A stretch of 51,355 nt of DNA from Opitutales bacterium (GTDB taxonomy: Bacteria > Verrucomicrobiota > Verrucomicrobiia > Opitutales > Oceanipulchritudinaceae), in contig JAFIGH010000031.1 of NCBI GenBank assembly GCA_020831525.1, positions 1-51,355 of the forward strand, read 5' to 3'. Below are positions 1-7,462 of this stretch, piece after piece (the stretch's first letter is position 1; each line of letters starts with the position of its first letter). The position numbers were made by a program, and so were the translations under genes. The notes below the pieces were generated by a model that was not told the origin of the DNA, searched no databases, and saw only the letters and a list, made by a program, of their open reading frames with translations.

Positions 1-10
1 TTTTATCGCA

Positions 11-53
11 AGAGCCTGTCCCCCAAGGCCTTGCGGCCTCTGGGACAGGCTCT
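11..53. repeat. 43-bp palindrome at the left edge
   Basis: A perfect 12-bp inverted repeat (AGAGCCTGTCCC at 11-22, GGGACAGGCTCT at 42-53) encloses a second small stem (GGCC at 27-30 and 35-38). No T-run follows on either strand, so it does not look like an ordinary intrinsic terminator. It could be a REP-like palindrome or part of a larger repeat cut by the window edge. Confidence 0.5.
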
Positions 54-79
54 AGAGTAGCCGTCTGTTTGACCGCGCG

Positions 80-928
80 GTGCTGTTGCGGCATCTGCGT
101 GCTGCATGGGCAGAGCGGCGCGGCTTGACGCGAGGGGCGGGGTGTGGTGCATGGGTGCGTATCGAGACAACAGCTCCAGCGCAGTTCGGGACGAGTCCCC
201 TGCTCATTGAGCCGGAGGCGTTCCGGGACTGGATTGTGCGCGAGGATGAGCGCCTGCTTGTACTCGACAAACCGGGCTGGGTGGTGTGCCACCCGTCGAA
301 GAATGGTCCGTGGTCGAGCCTCGTGGGGGCCGCGCGTGAATATTTGGGCGGCGGCGCGGTGCATTTGGTCAGCCGCCTCGACCGCGAGACGAGCGGCTTG
401 GTAATTCTCGCGAAGGACCGGGGCATGGCGCGTGCGCTGCAGATGGCGGTGCAGAGCCGCCGGGTGGACAAGACCTACCTCGCCGTGCTCGAAGGCGTGC
501 TGGAGAAGCGGTTGGAGGTCTCGCGGCCGCTGGAGCGCGATGCGGAGTCGCCGGTGGCGGTGAAGCAGCGTGTGGGCCGCACGGGCGGCGGGCAAAAGGC
601 GCAGACATCGTTCATCCCGCGGGAGCACCGGGGCGGTTGCACGCTTGCGGAGGTCATTCCGCACACCGGGCGCAAACACCAGATCCGCGCGCACGCCCAG
701 TGGGCTGGTTTCCCTGTGGCGGGCGACAAGCTTTACGGGCCCGATCCGCTGTTGTACCTGCACTTCATCGAGGCGGGGTGGACGCCGGAGCATGCGCGGC
801 GCCTGCGTCATTTCCGCCAAGCTCTGCACGCGGCGCGCCTCGCCTTCGATCTCGGGGCGGAGATGCTGACCTTCGAGGCCCCGTTGGCACCCGACCTCGC
901 GGCGCTTTGGGCGGCGCTTGGCGAGTGA
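80..928 (+). CDS. RluA-family RNA pseudouridine synthase
   Basis: Isomerises uridine to pseudouridine in structured RNA (23S rRNA or tRNA; the target cannot be read from the sequence). The signature RLDRETSG lies around residues 99-106, with Asp101 the predicted catalytic residue. The family motif GRKHQIRAH and the downstream GDKLYG are also present. At 282 residues it fits the catalytic domain of RluA/RluD-type enzymes with no clear S4 domain. The start is uncertain: GTG at 80 gives the full length, while GTG at 155 would remove a basic, poorly conserved leader. It converges on the ThuA-like gene with about 48 bp between the stops. Confidence 0.88.
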   Translation: MLLRHLRAAWAERRGLTRGAGCGAWVRIETTAPAQFGTSPLLIEPEAFRDWIVREDERLLVLDKPGWVVCHPSKNGPWSSLVGAAREYLGGGAVHLVSRLDRETSGLVILAKDRGMARALQMAVQSRRVDKTYLAVLEGVLEKRLEVSRPLERDAESPVAVKQRVGRTGGGQKAQTSFIPREHRGGCTLAEVIPHTGRKHQIRAHAQWAGFPVAGDKLYGPDPLLYLHFIEAGWTPEHARRLRHFRQALHAARLAFDLGAEMLTFEAPLAPDLAALWAALGE

Positions 929-976
929 GCGGCAAAACGCGGGTCGCGCGCCGGGCGGGCCGCCCCCCCCACGTTG

Positions 977-1651
977 TCATTGCCTTGCGCCCGGCGGCGC
1001 GGAGATCAGGTAGTTGATCAAAGCGGCGACGTTGTCGACCAAGAGGGTGTTTTCAAAAGCATGGGGTGCGTGGCCGGGGATGAACCCGCCCACGGTGCCG
1101 CCCCACGGCGTGGCGCAGACGTACGCCTGCGGGTAGGTGCCTTCCTCGGTGGTGGTTTCCATGAGCACGCTCACGGGGCATGTCTGCTCCAGCTCGATGT
1201 AGATTTCGTCCTTGGGCAGGTCGAACTCCCGCAACTGTTTCGCGAGGGGATGGCGTGTCTTGGAGACGCGCACGGAGTATGGGCGGACGGGGTGGGTGGA
1301 GGACGCGAAGCCGTCGGGGTCTCCGCCGCGCACCCAGCGCAGGCCCGTCATGGCCCGCCACCAGTCCCATGCGTGAAAGGCGGCGCTGGCCCCATGGACG
1401 AGAAGGACGGGTTTGCCGGCCTCGACCCATGCCTTCAAAGGTGCCTCTATGCCGGCGCCGGGATGGGCGTTGCCCGAGGTGTCGCTAATCCAGTTGAGCA
1501 TGAGCAACTCGCACTTCGGATCGGCGAGCGCTTCCGGAAGCGGGCCGAGATCGTCTTCGTGGAAGGTGATTTCGTAGCGATCCTTTAGGCGCTGGTGCAG
1601 TTCATGACCGGGACGGGCCTTGAAGTGGTTGTCGGCGAAGAATGCGATCAT
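977..1651 (-). CDS. ThuA-like (class I glutamine amidotransferase-like fold) protein
   Basis: 224 residues with the layout of the ThuA/trehalose-utilisation family: an N-terminal strand (IAFFADNHF), a strand followed by LLVHGASAAFHAWDWW that resembles the turn and flank of the family's central site, then HPLAKQL, TYPQAYVCATPWGGTVGGFIPGHAPHAF and a C-terminal helix. Members are often sugar-metabolism proteins or are fused to secreted domains, and the reaction is unknown for most. No signal peptide is seen. The gene appears monocistronic and has a good promoter candidate about 85 bp upstream, within a tandem AT-rich repeat. Confidence 0.75.
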   Translation of the reverse strand: MIAFFADNHFKARPGHELHQRLKDRYEITFHEDDLGPLPEALADPKCELLMLNWISDTSGNAHPGAGIEAPLKAWVEAGKPVLLVHGASAAFHAWDWWRAMTGLRWVRGGDPDGFASSTHPVRPYSVRVSKTRHPLAKQLREFDLPKDEIYIELEQTCPVSVLMETTTEEGTYPQAYVCATPWGGTVGGFIPGHAPHAFENTLLVDNVAALINYLISAPPGARQ

Positions 1652-1731
1652 GAGGCAATTTGTTTAGAGCCCGGTCTGCGCTCGTTCAACCCAAACGAGA
1701 GCGGACCTGCGCTTATGCATCCGCGTCCCGT

Positions 1732-1799
1732 GTCAACAAATATATACATCGTTGATAATTTTCACGTCAAATGATAATATACGTTGTTGATAATTTCCG
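1732..1799. repeat. Tandem AT-rich repeat, two ~34-bp units (locus D)
   Basis: Two adjacent units, 1732-1765 and 1766-1799, both begin GTCAA and share GTTGATAATTT near the end. They stand out as AT-rich against the GC-rich surroundings. On the minus strand unit 1 reads TTGACGTGAA..., the same first ten bases as a unit of the repeat at 34.6 kb. It belongs, with less certainty than the other copies, to the dispersed family described in the findings. It may also simply be a doubled promoter/operator. Confidence 0.55.
1741..1770 (-). promoter_or_regulatory. Candidate sigma70-type promoter for the ThuA-like gene
   Basis: Read on the minus strand, TTGACG (1765-1770) and TATATA (1741-1746) are separated by 18 bp, placing the start near 1734 and leaving a leader of about 80 nt to the ATG at 1651. 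A second, similar TTGAC-type copy lies about 34 bp away in the same tandem repeat. Confidence 0.5.
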
Positions 1800-1828
1800 G
1801 GACGGTCGCTTCGCCAAGGTTGCGGTGG

Positions 1829-2188
1829 TCAGCGGACGGCGTGCTTTTGTAGGACTTCGAGGTCGATGAATTCGCGCACGCTGGCGTGAGTGGCCTCGAG
1901 TTTTACGGGCGGGGCGACGTTGGCTTCGAGGGCCTCGACCCAGCGCCCGAGGCAGATGCACCAGTAATCGCCGGCTTGGAGACCAGGAAAGTGGTACTCC
2001 GGTATCGGCGTGGAGAGGTCGTTGCCCATGCGGGCCGAGAATTCGAGAAAAGCGTCGGTCATACGTGCGCAGATGACATGCATTCCGCGGTCGTCGCCGC
2101 AGGTGTCGCAGGTACCGGTGCGGAAGAATCCGGTCATCGGATCGGTGCTGCACGGCACAAGGCTTTCGCCGAGAACGTTGCGGGCCAT
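1829..2188 (-). CDS. DUF2237 family protein
   Basis: A 119-residue protein that matches the DUF2237 pattern from end to end: MARNVLGESLVPCSTDPMTG at the start, then a C-x2-C pair, NDLSTPIPEYHFPGL, GDYWCICLGRW and the EATH motif near the C-terminus. The cysteines and histidines are well conserved in the family, but no function is established. Cytosolic, without signal or membrane segments. It lies 15 bp downstream of the HEAT-repeat gene on the same strand, so the two may be cotranscribed. Confidence 0.85.
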   Translation of the reverse strand: MARNVLGESLVPCSTDPMTGFFRTGTCDTCGDDRGMHVICARMTDAFLEFSARMGNDLSTPIPEYHFPGLQAGDYWCICLGRWVEALEANVAPPVKLEATHASVREFIDLEVLQKHAVR

Positions 2189-2203
2189 AGTCGTTGGGTC
2201 TCC

Positions 2204-3763
2204 TTAGTTAATTTGGATTCCGCGCCGGGCGAGTTCGCGCTGGATGAGCGCGGCGAGCGGGGTGCCGGGGTGGTTTTCGGCGTACTCGCGGAGAATGTCG
2301 ATGCCCTCGCCGCGTCCGCGCGAGGCGAGCAGTTCGACGGCGGTGCGCTGGATGGCGGGGTCGTTGTCGCGGAGGGAGCGGGCTAGGAGCTGGTTGGCAC
2401 CCGGAAATCCGCGGCGGTGGAGTTCGCGCAGGGCGCGCGTGCGCAGGCCGGTGTCTTCGTCGAGCACGAGGTCGAGAAGCGGGTCGAAGGCTTCTTCGGG
2501 CTGGAGGCCGCCGGAGAGCGTCACAGCGAGATCGCGGTATTCGGCATGGCGGCTTTCGGCAAGTCCGTTGACGAGCGCCGGAGTGGCGCGGTTGAGCTGC
2601 ATCTGGAGGTTGTTGACGGCTTCGCGGCGCACGGCTTGGGACGGTTCGTCGGCCACGCGTCGGATCCATTCGCGCTCGTGAAAGAAGGCTTCGTGGCGCA
2701 CGAGGGCGCGGACGGCTTCGGCGCGGGCAGTCGGGGGGCCTTCGTCGAGAATGCGGACGAGGAGAGGGGGGGCCGCTCCGCCGAGGCCGGAAATGGCGGA
2801 CATGAGGGAGCGTGTCTGCTCGGTCGAGAGCGCGCCGCCGGCGAGGCGGTCGATGAGGGCTTCGGCGTTGGCGGGGTCCGGGCGGAGCTGGAGTCGGGCG
2901 AGGCGGGCTTCCACGGCGACGGCGGCGGACTCGTCGTCGGCAAGCCGTTCGAGCAGGGGTATCCCGGCGTCCATGCGATAGCGGGCGATGACGCGGGCGA
3001 GCTGCTGCCGCAGGGTGGGCTCGGGATCGTCGGCGAGGTGTTCGGCGGCATCGAGGAATGCTTTGCGCGGGTTGGCCCCGGCGGCGAGACCGAGGGCGGC
3101 GGAACGCACTTGTGCGTCATCGTCGGAGAGGAGGCGGAGAAGGACGGTGCCGTCGGGCCGTTGCGGCAGCATGGCGTAGGCGGCGAGGAGATTGCGCCGG
3201 ACGATGACTTCGGGATCCTCATAGGCGCGGAGGACGGCGCGGCGGGCCTCTTCGCCGAATCCTGCGGCAGCATCGGCCGGGCGGCCGCCGAAGGGCTGGC
3301 GGACGAACATGGACTGCTGCAGCAGAAAGGGTAGGGAAAAGGAGACGTGGCGGCGGATCTCGGCGTCTTCGTCACCGAGGGCGCGGAGGAGGGCGTCGAC
3401 GGCGTCGGACGCGAGGTGGGTGCGGTCTTCGAGGAGAGAGACGACGGCGGCCCGGCGCACGCGTACGGCGGGGTCGTCGATGGCTTCAATGACGGCCGCG
3501 CGTGCCCGGCGGTCACGGTATTTGCCGAGGAGCATGGCCGCGCCGACGCGGAGGTCTTCGTTGTCCGAGGCAAGATCCTCGAGTCCGCGCCGGATGGTTT
3601 CCTCGCGTTCGGTGTCCGTCTCGTGCTCCGGGGCGGGGGCCGCCGCACCCTGCGGGAAGAGCTGAATGCGCTGCTGCGGTTGCGCCGCAAGCGAAGCCGC
3701 GAGCAGGGGCAAGAGTAAACCGAGGGCGAGGGCGCGGATGTGCTGTTTGACGGGAGCCTGCAT
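2204..3763 (-). CDS. Exported HEAT-repeat protein
   Basis: 519 residues. The chosen ATG at 3763 puts a typical signal peptide at the N-terminus (basic KQH, then ALALGLLLPLLAASLAAQ). The rest is a run of about a dozen helical repeats of roughly 30 residues with patterns such as AAMLLGKYRDRRARAAVIEA and DPAVRVRRAAVVSLLED, the DxxVRxxAAxAL style of bacterial HEAT/PBS-lyase repeats. Such alpha-solenoids are binding scaffolds, and nothing here suggests catalysis. Opposite-strand readings of the same segment are artefacts of GC-rich codon use. Confidence 0.82.
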   Translation of the reverse strand: MQAPVKQHIRALALGLLLPLLAASLAAQPQQRIQLFPQGAAAPAPEHETDTEREETIRRGLEDLASDNEDLRVGAAMLLGKYRDRRARAAVIEAIDDPAVRVRRAAVVSLLEDRTHLASDAVDALLRALGDEDAEIRRHVSFSLPFLLQQSMFVRQPFGGRPADAAAGFGEEARRAVLRAYEDPEVIVRRNLLAAYAMLPQRPDGTVLLRLLSDDDAQVRSAALGLAAGANPRKAFLDAAEHLADDPEPTLRQQLARVIARYRMDAGIPLLERLADDESAAVAVEARLARLQLRPDPANAEALIDRLAGGALSTEQTRSLMSAISGLGGAAPPLLVRILDEGPPTARAEAVRALVRHEAFFHEREWIRRVADEPSQAVRREAVNNLQMQLNRATPALVNGLAESRHAEYRDLAVTLSGGLQPEEAFDPLLDLVLDEDTGLRTRALRELHRRGFPGANQLLARSLRDNDPAIQRTAVELLASRGRGEGIDILREYAENHPGTPLAALIQRELARRGIQIN

Positions 3764-3971
3764 TGTGGGTCCGGGTGTGGAGGTCGATTGTCCTTGTATA
3801 CGATGTGCGCGGATTGCGCCGATGTGCAACCTTCACCGAGAAGCAGCGTAACGGAATGTCCCCAAGGGTTCGATGCTGCCCGGCGACTTTGCGCCGCCTA
3901 TCCAACGGTTTGAAGGAGTTGAACACGGTGATCTTCGAGAGCAATGCGCGTGTCGCTCTCCGGTGCTGGGC

Positions 3972-5135
3972 TCAGCCTTCCTTCCGCACGCGGACGCGGC
4001 CGGGAGTCGAAGGCGGCGGCGCGGGCGGGGGATTTTCCGGCGTGGGCAGGGAAACCGTAAAGGTGGCGCCGGCATCCGGTTCGGATTGCACGGAAATCTG
4101 GCCCGCGTTGCGTTCGAGGAGTGCTTTGCAGAGCATGAGCCCGATACCGTGGCCTTTCTCGTTCATCGTGCCGGGCTGTGCCGTTTTCTTTTCTTCGTTA
4201 AACAGGTCTCCCCGCAGGTCCGGCGGAATGCCTACCCCGTGGTCACGCACAGTCAGCTCGACGCGTCCCCCGCGGTGTGCGCCCGAGATCTCGATGGTTT
4301 CTCCCTTGCGTGAAAATTTGACGGCGTTGGTGAGCAGGTTACGCACGACAGCCGCGATGGAGTCGCGGTCGACATAGGCGACGTGCCCGGGCGAGAGGTC
4401 GACGTGCAGGGTCAGGTCTTTGGCCGAGGCGGGCACTTCCAGTGCGGCCTGCTCCTGCTCGACGACCTCGGCAAGGGCGACGGGCTCGGGGTGGCAGACA
4501 AAGTGGTGGGTCTGGGCCTTGGCCCACTCCAGCAGCTTTTTCGTCAGTTCGAGGATGCCGGCTGCGCTGGTCTCCGCCTTTTCGAGGAAGAGACGACACT
4601 TTTCCGTATCGCCCGCGGCGACACGGGCGACGAGAAGGCGGAGGGTGGCGTGCAGGGTAGCAAGCGGACCGGCGATGTCGTGCGAGACGATGGAGAGCAT
4701 TTGCTCGCGCACTTTGAGGGCTGCTTTCAGCTCGGTTTCCGTGCGGTGGTTGTGCGTTGTGTAGCGGATAACGCGTTCGAGGGCCTCGGGACTGAGGCTG
4801 CCCTTCCGCAGGTAGTCGCGGGCGCCTGCCTCCATGCATGCGACGTCGACATTGTGGTCGTCCATGGCCGTGATCATAATGACCGGAGGGGCAGCCGGAC
4901 AGGACTGCAGCATCTTGAGGAAATCAAGACCGGTTTCGTTTTCGAGGATGAAATCGCAGAAAATCAGATCCACGCGGTCGTCCTTGCTGTGAAGAACGGC
5001 TTTCGCCTCGGCAATGGAGCGCGCCCAGTCGATCCGGAACGTGTAGTCCGGGATCGCCTCAAGAATCGACATGAGACTGCGGGCGTCGTCCGCGCTGTCC
5101 TCGACGATTAGGATGTGGAGTCGTGAATCCTGCAT
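3972..5135 (-). CDS. Response receiver-histidine kinase hybrid (REC first, HisKA, HATPase)
   Basis: 387 residues from the ATG at 5135. Residues 5-125 form a receiver domain (phospho-acceptor Asp61 in FCDFILE, Thr89, Lys111). After a helical linker comes HisKA with His152 in SIVSHDIAGPL. The HATPase has an N box around Asn270 (NLLTNAVKFS), DHGVGIPP at 298-305 and GHGIGLML at 328-335. No membrane segment or separate sensor domain is present, so the kinase is soluble and its input is probably phosphorylation of its own receiver. Alternative upstream starts at 5180 and 5213 exist; none has a convincing ribosome site. The C-terminus is Pro-rich. It is divergent from msrB; no dedicated output regulator lies beside it. 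Confidence 0.88.
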   Translation of the reverse strand: MQDSRLHILIVEDSADDARSLMSILEAIPDYTFRIDWARSIAEAKAVLHSKDDRVDLIFCDFILENETGLDFLKMLQSCPAAPPVIMITAMDDHNVDVACMEAGARDYLRKGSLSPEALERVIRYTTHNHRTETELKAALKVREQMLSIVSHDIAGPLATLHATLRLLVARVAAGDTEKCRLFLEKAETSAAGILELTKKLLEWAKAQTHHFVCHPEPVALAEVVEQEQAALEVPASAKDLTLHVDLSPGHVAYVDRDSIAAVVRNLLTNAVKFSRKGETIEISGAHRGGRVELTVRDHGVGIPPDLRGDLFNEEKKTAQPGTMNEKGHGIGLMLCKALLERNAGQISVQSEPDAGATFTVSLPTPENPPPAPPPSTPGRVRVRKEG

Positions 5136-5302
5136 GAAGATAACCTGTGCCTTTCCGTGACCGCACAATTGAATCTTCATCACCTCATTGGGGAAGAAAG
5201 CCCGAACCTGCAATGGGAAATGCGCGCGTGACGAAGGGACTCTTGCACAAAGACTCCGGCGGGAGTTTGACGCACCCGCCGCGACGAATCACTTTGTTCG
5301 TC

Positions 5303-5935
5303 ATGAATCCGCCTTCAGCGCACTTTTGGGTAAGTCTTTGCATGCTGATTCTTCTTCCGGACACCGCGCTTATGAGTGATATGAAATCCCCGAACGACCC
5401 ATCTCCCCCGGCTGAGGACTGCGCTCCGGCCGGAGAAACCCCCGCCTGCGCTCTGCCCAGCCATGTGCGCATCTCCGAAGACGGTCTGCGCGTGACGCGC
5501 ACGGAGGAGGAATGGCGCGCGCGCCTCACGCCGGAACAATTCCACGTCGCACGCGAACACGGCACCGAACCCGCCTTCCGCAACGCCTACTGGAACAACA
5601 AGGAGCCCGGTCTCTACCGGTGCGTCGGTTGCGACGCCCCGCTTTTCAGCAGCGACGACAAATACGACTCCGGCACGGGTTGGCCCAGCTTTTCCCGACC
5701 GCTCGACGAGCGCCTCGTCGGCAAGCAGACCGACCGCAGCTACGGCATGGTGCGCACCGAAGTCCATTGCGCTGTCTGCGGCTCCCATCAAGGGCATGTC
5801 TTCCCCGACGGACCGCGCCCCTCCGGCCTGCGCTACTGCATCAACTCCGCCTCCCTGCGCTTTGAGGCGATGGAAGCATCCGCCGTCTCCGCCGCCCTCG
5901 AGGAGTGGACCGCCTCCCTCGACGGCGGTGGCTGA
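5303..5935 (+). CDS. msrB: Peptide-methionine (R)-S-oxide reductase MsrB
   Basis: Reduces methionine-R-sulfoxide in proteins. The zinc-binding pairs CVGC and CAVC, the [10 protein letters not shown] motif, GHVFPDGP and the catalytic cysteine in RYCINSASL are all present. The catalytic domain occupies roughly the last 135 residues. The preceding ~75 residues include a hydrophobic stretch ([11 protein letters not shown]) that may be an export signal or anchor if translation starts at ATG 5303; starting at ATG 5372 or 5378 would give a cytosolic enzyme. The choice is open. It is a single gene, divergent from the hybrid kinase. Confidence 0.92.
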   Translation: MNPPSAHFWVSLCMLILLPDTALMSDMKSPNDPSPPAEDCAPAGETPACALPSHVRISEDGLRVTRTEEEWRARLTPEQFHVAREHGTEPAFRNAYWNNKEPGLYRCVGCDAPLFSSDDKYDSGTGWPSFSRPLDERLVGKQTDRSYGMVRTEVHCAVCGSHQGHVFPDGPRPSGLRYCINSASLRFEAMEASAVSAALEEWTASLDGGG

Positions 5936-6089
5936 ATGGTGAGGTGACTGAGTGGTGGCATCCTCCCTCTTCGTCTCCCTCTCCCTCCCCGGTTTGCCTC
6001 TCCGCCCGCCGGGATCGCGCAATTTTCCGCAAGCATCGGCTTGACCGCCGCTCCGGGAAGCGTGAGCATCCCGCCTCTTCCGTTAAACT

Positions 6090-6163
6090 GCGGGCGTAGT
6101 TTAGTGGTAAAACCCCGGCCTTCCAAGCCGGTGATGGGGGTTCGATTCCCCCCGCCCGCACCA
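6090..6163 (+). tRNA. tRNA-Gly (anticodon TCC)
   Basis: A full cloverleaf can be read. The acceptor pair is GCGGGCG/CGCCCGC, with a D arm GTTTAGTGGTAAAAC. The anticodon stem CCGGC/GCCGG carries the loop CTTCCAA (TCC at 6122-6124). The T arm GGGGGTTCGATTCCCCC and an encoded CCA end at 6163 complete it. A terminator follows 10 bases later. Confidence 0.97.
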
Positions 6164-6172
6164 TTGCCCGCC

Positions 6173-6205
6173 AGCCCGCTTAAACACGGAAAAGCGGGCT
6201 TTTTC
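6173..6205 (+). terminator. Intrinsic terminator of tRNA-Gly
   Basis: A 9-bp stem AGCCCGCTT (6173-6181) / AAGCGGGCT (6192-6200) with a 10-nt loop, followed directly by a run of T to 6205. Confidence 0.9.
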
Positions 6206-6382
6206 GTGCCCTCGGGAGGGGGGTGAACGCTAACACCCCGCTTTAGTCAAAAAGCCCGGAAGGGGCGGAGTTTGCCGGGTGCAGTGGTCCCAACACAGTG
6301 AAGCGACTGTTGGATATTCCGTTGCGTGGAACAGGAGCTGATGCAGATTTTGCGTGATCCGGCGAAGCGGCGAGCGGTGAGT

Positions 6383-6907
6383 CTAGGCGCTGGCCAAGCT
6401 GGATAGGCCACTGTCGGGCGCGGCCACGAAGATACGGCCGGTTTTTTTTAGATGGTCCCAACCGGCAAGGCAAAGGAGAACCGGAATGATGTAGGGCAGC
6501 CAGCCGCCTGAGTTGATCATGACGCCGAAAACAAAGAGCTGGGCGGCCTGCCTGTTGAGATCCCCCGCTTCAGCCAAGGGACATTCGCTGAGAATGGAGC
6601 CACGCCGATCCACCTCCGCACGGAAGGACGGGTCTTGATCGTAAGCACGGTTGACGGCAGAGAGATCGCTGGCATGCACGCGCCCCAGGAGACGAATCTG
6701 GTTATTGAGCGATTCATTGAGGATACCGAAGGCCTCGTGCCCGAAGGTCTCGGGGTTTTCCATTCGCAGGCGGCGCACGGAGTCGCGCACGGCGAAGAGC
6801 CGGTAGCGCAGCAGCTGCCTCAGGGAGGGAGCGAGAATGGCCTCGTAAAAGAGATGCCAGAGAGCGAGGCCCGCTAAGATGAGGAATGAGATAGCGAGTA
6901 GATTCAT
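6383..6907 (-). CDS. Small membrane protein, unknown function
   Basis: 174 residues from the ATG at 6907, which overlaps the stop of the upstream gene (ATGA, 6904-6907), so the two are translationally coupled. Transmembrane segments are predicted at about residues 3-22 (ISFLILAGLALWHLFYEA) and 125-150 (LFVFGVMINSGGWLPYIIPV). Between them is a charged helical region with RRLRMENPETFG and ESLNNQIRLLG. I do not recognise the family. It is the last gene of the minus-strand pair downstream of the MmeI-like enzyme. Confidence 0.65.
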   Translation of the reverse strand: MNLLAISFLILAGLALWHLFYEAILAPSLRQLLRYRLFAVRDSVRRLRMENPETFGHEAFGILNESLNNQIRLLGRVHASDLSAVNRAYDQDPSFRAEVDRRGSILSECPLAEAGDLNRQAAQLFVFGVMINSGGWLPYIIPVLLCLAGWDHLKKTGRIFVAAPDSGLSSLASA

Positions 6908-7290
6908 CGTTTTTTGCTGGTTCCGAGATTTTGGCGGGTCTGAAGTTCTTGCATTTCGGATTTCTCCCGGCCGATGCGGTGGTGCTCGTGATGGGCCGCA
7001 CGGCGCATGAGGGAGGCGTGGACGACCCAAGCCACGAGGGTGAGGATAAAAAGAACATATCCAAGTATACGCCCGCTGGCGAGGAGCGCGATGATCTTTT
7101 CCATCAAGGGGAGCAATTGTTCTTCAGGCAAGCGCCAAAGCACAATCAGGAAGGCCGAGCCGATGAGTAGCAGGGGTAATTGGCCGCGGTCGATGGCGCG
7201 TACGAAAACATCGCGCAGAAAGGTCCATGCGTTGATTCGGTATGCGCCCGGCGGAGACCGCCGACCTTTGGATGCCCTGTCCTTGCCCAT
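6904..7290 (-). CDS. Small two-TM membrane protein, unknown function
   Basis: 128 residues with a basic N-terminus (GKDRASKGRR). Two hydrophobic segments follow (LPLLLIGSAFLIVLWRL and ILGYVLFILTLVAWVVHASL). The tail is histidine- and charge-rich (RRAAHHEHHRIGREKSEMQE). Its stop overlaps the start of the next membrane-protein gene, forming a two-gene unit. It lies about 170 bp downstream of the MmeI-like restriction-modification gene on the same strand. Family not recognised. Confidence 0.6.
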   Translation of the reverse strand: MGKDRASKGRRSPPGAYRINAWTFLRDVFVRAIDRGQLPLLLIGSAFLIVLWRLPEEQLLPLMEKIIALLASGRILGYVLFILTLVAWVVHASLMRRAAHHEHHRIGREKSEMQELQTRQNLGTSKKR

Positions 7291-7462
7291 TCGCAGGTAG
7301 ACGATGAAACGCGGCGCCGGTTTGTCAATATCTTGGCGCTGGCATCCGGTCTGGTGTGGATGAATTCACGCGAGCGGTGTCAGGATGCAAAAATCGTAAG
7401 GGTTCGATGGGGTGTGGCGCTCTCCATGCGTCGCCTTTGCGCAGTTTGAAAACGGTCGCCGC

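Noticed and set aside
1732-1799. Replication origin with DnaA boxes (TTATCAACA-like)
   Set aside because: Two near-boxes in an AT-rich patch are weak evidence; no dnaA, dnaN or AT-rich unwinding region with a box cluster.
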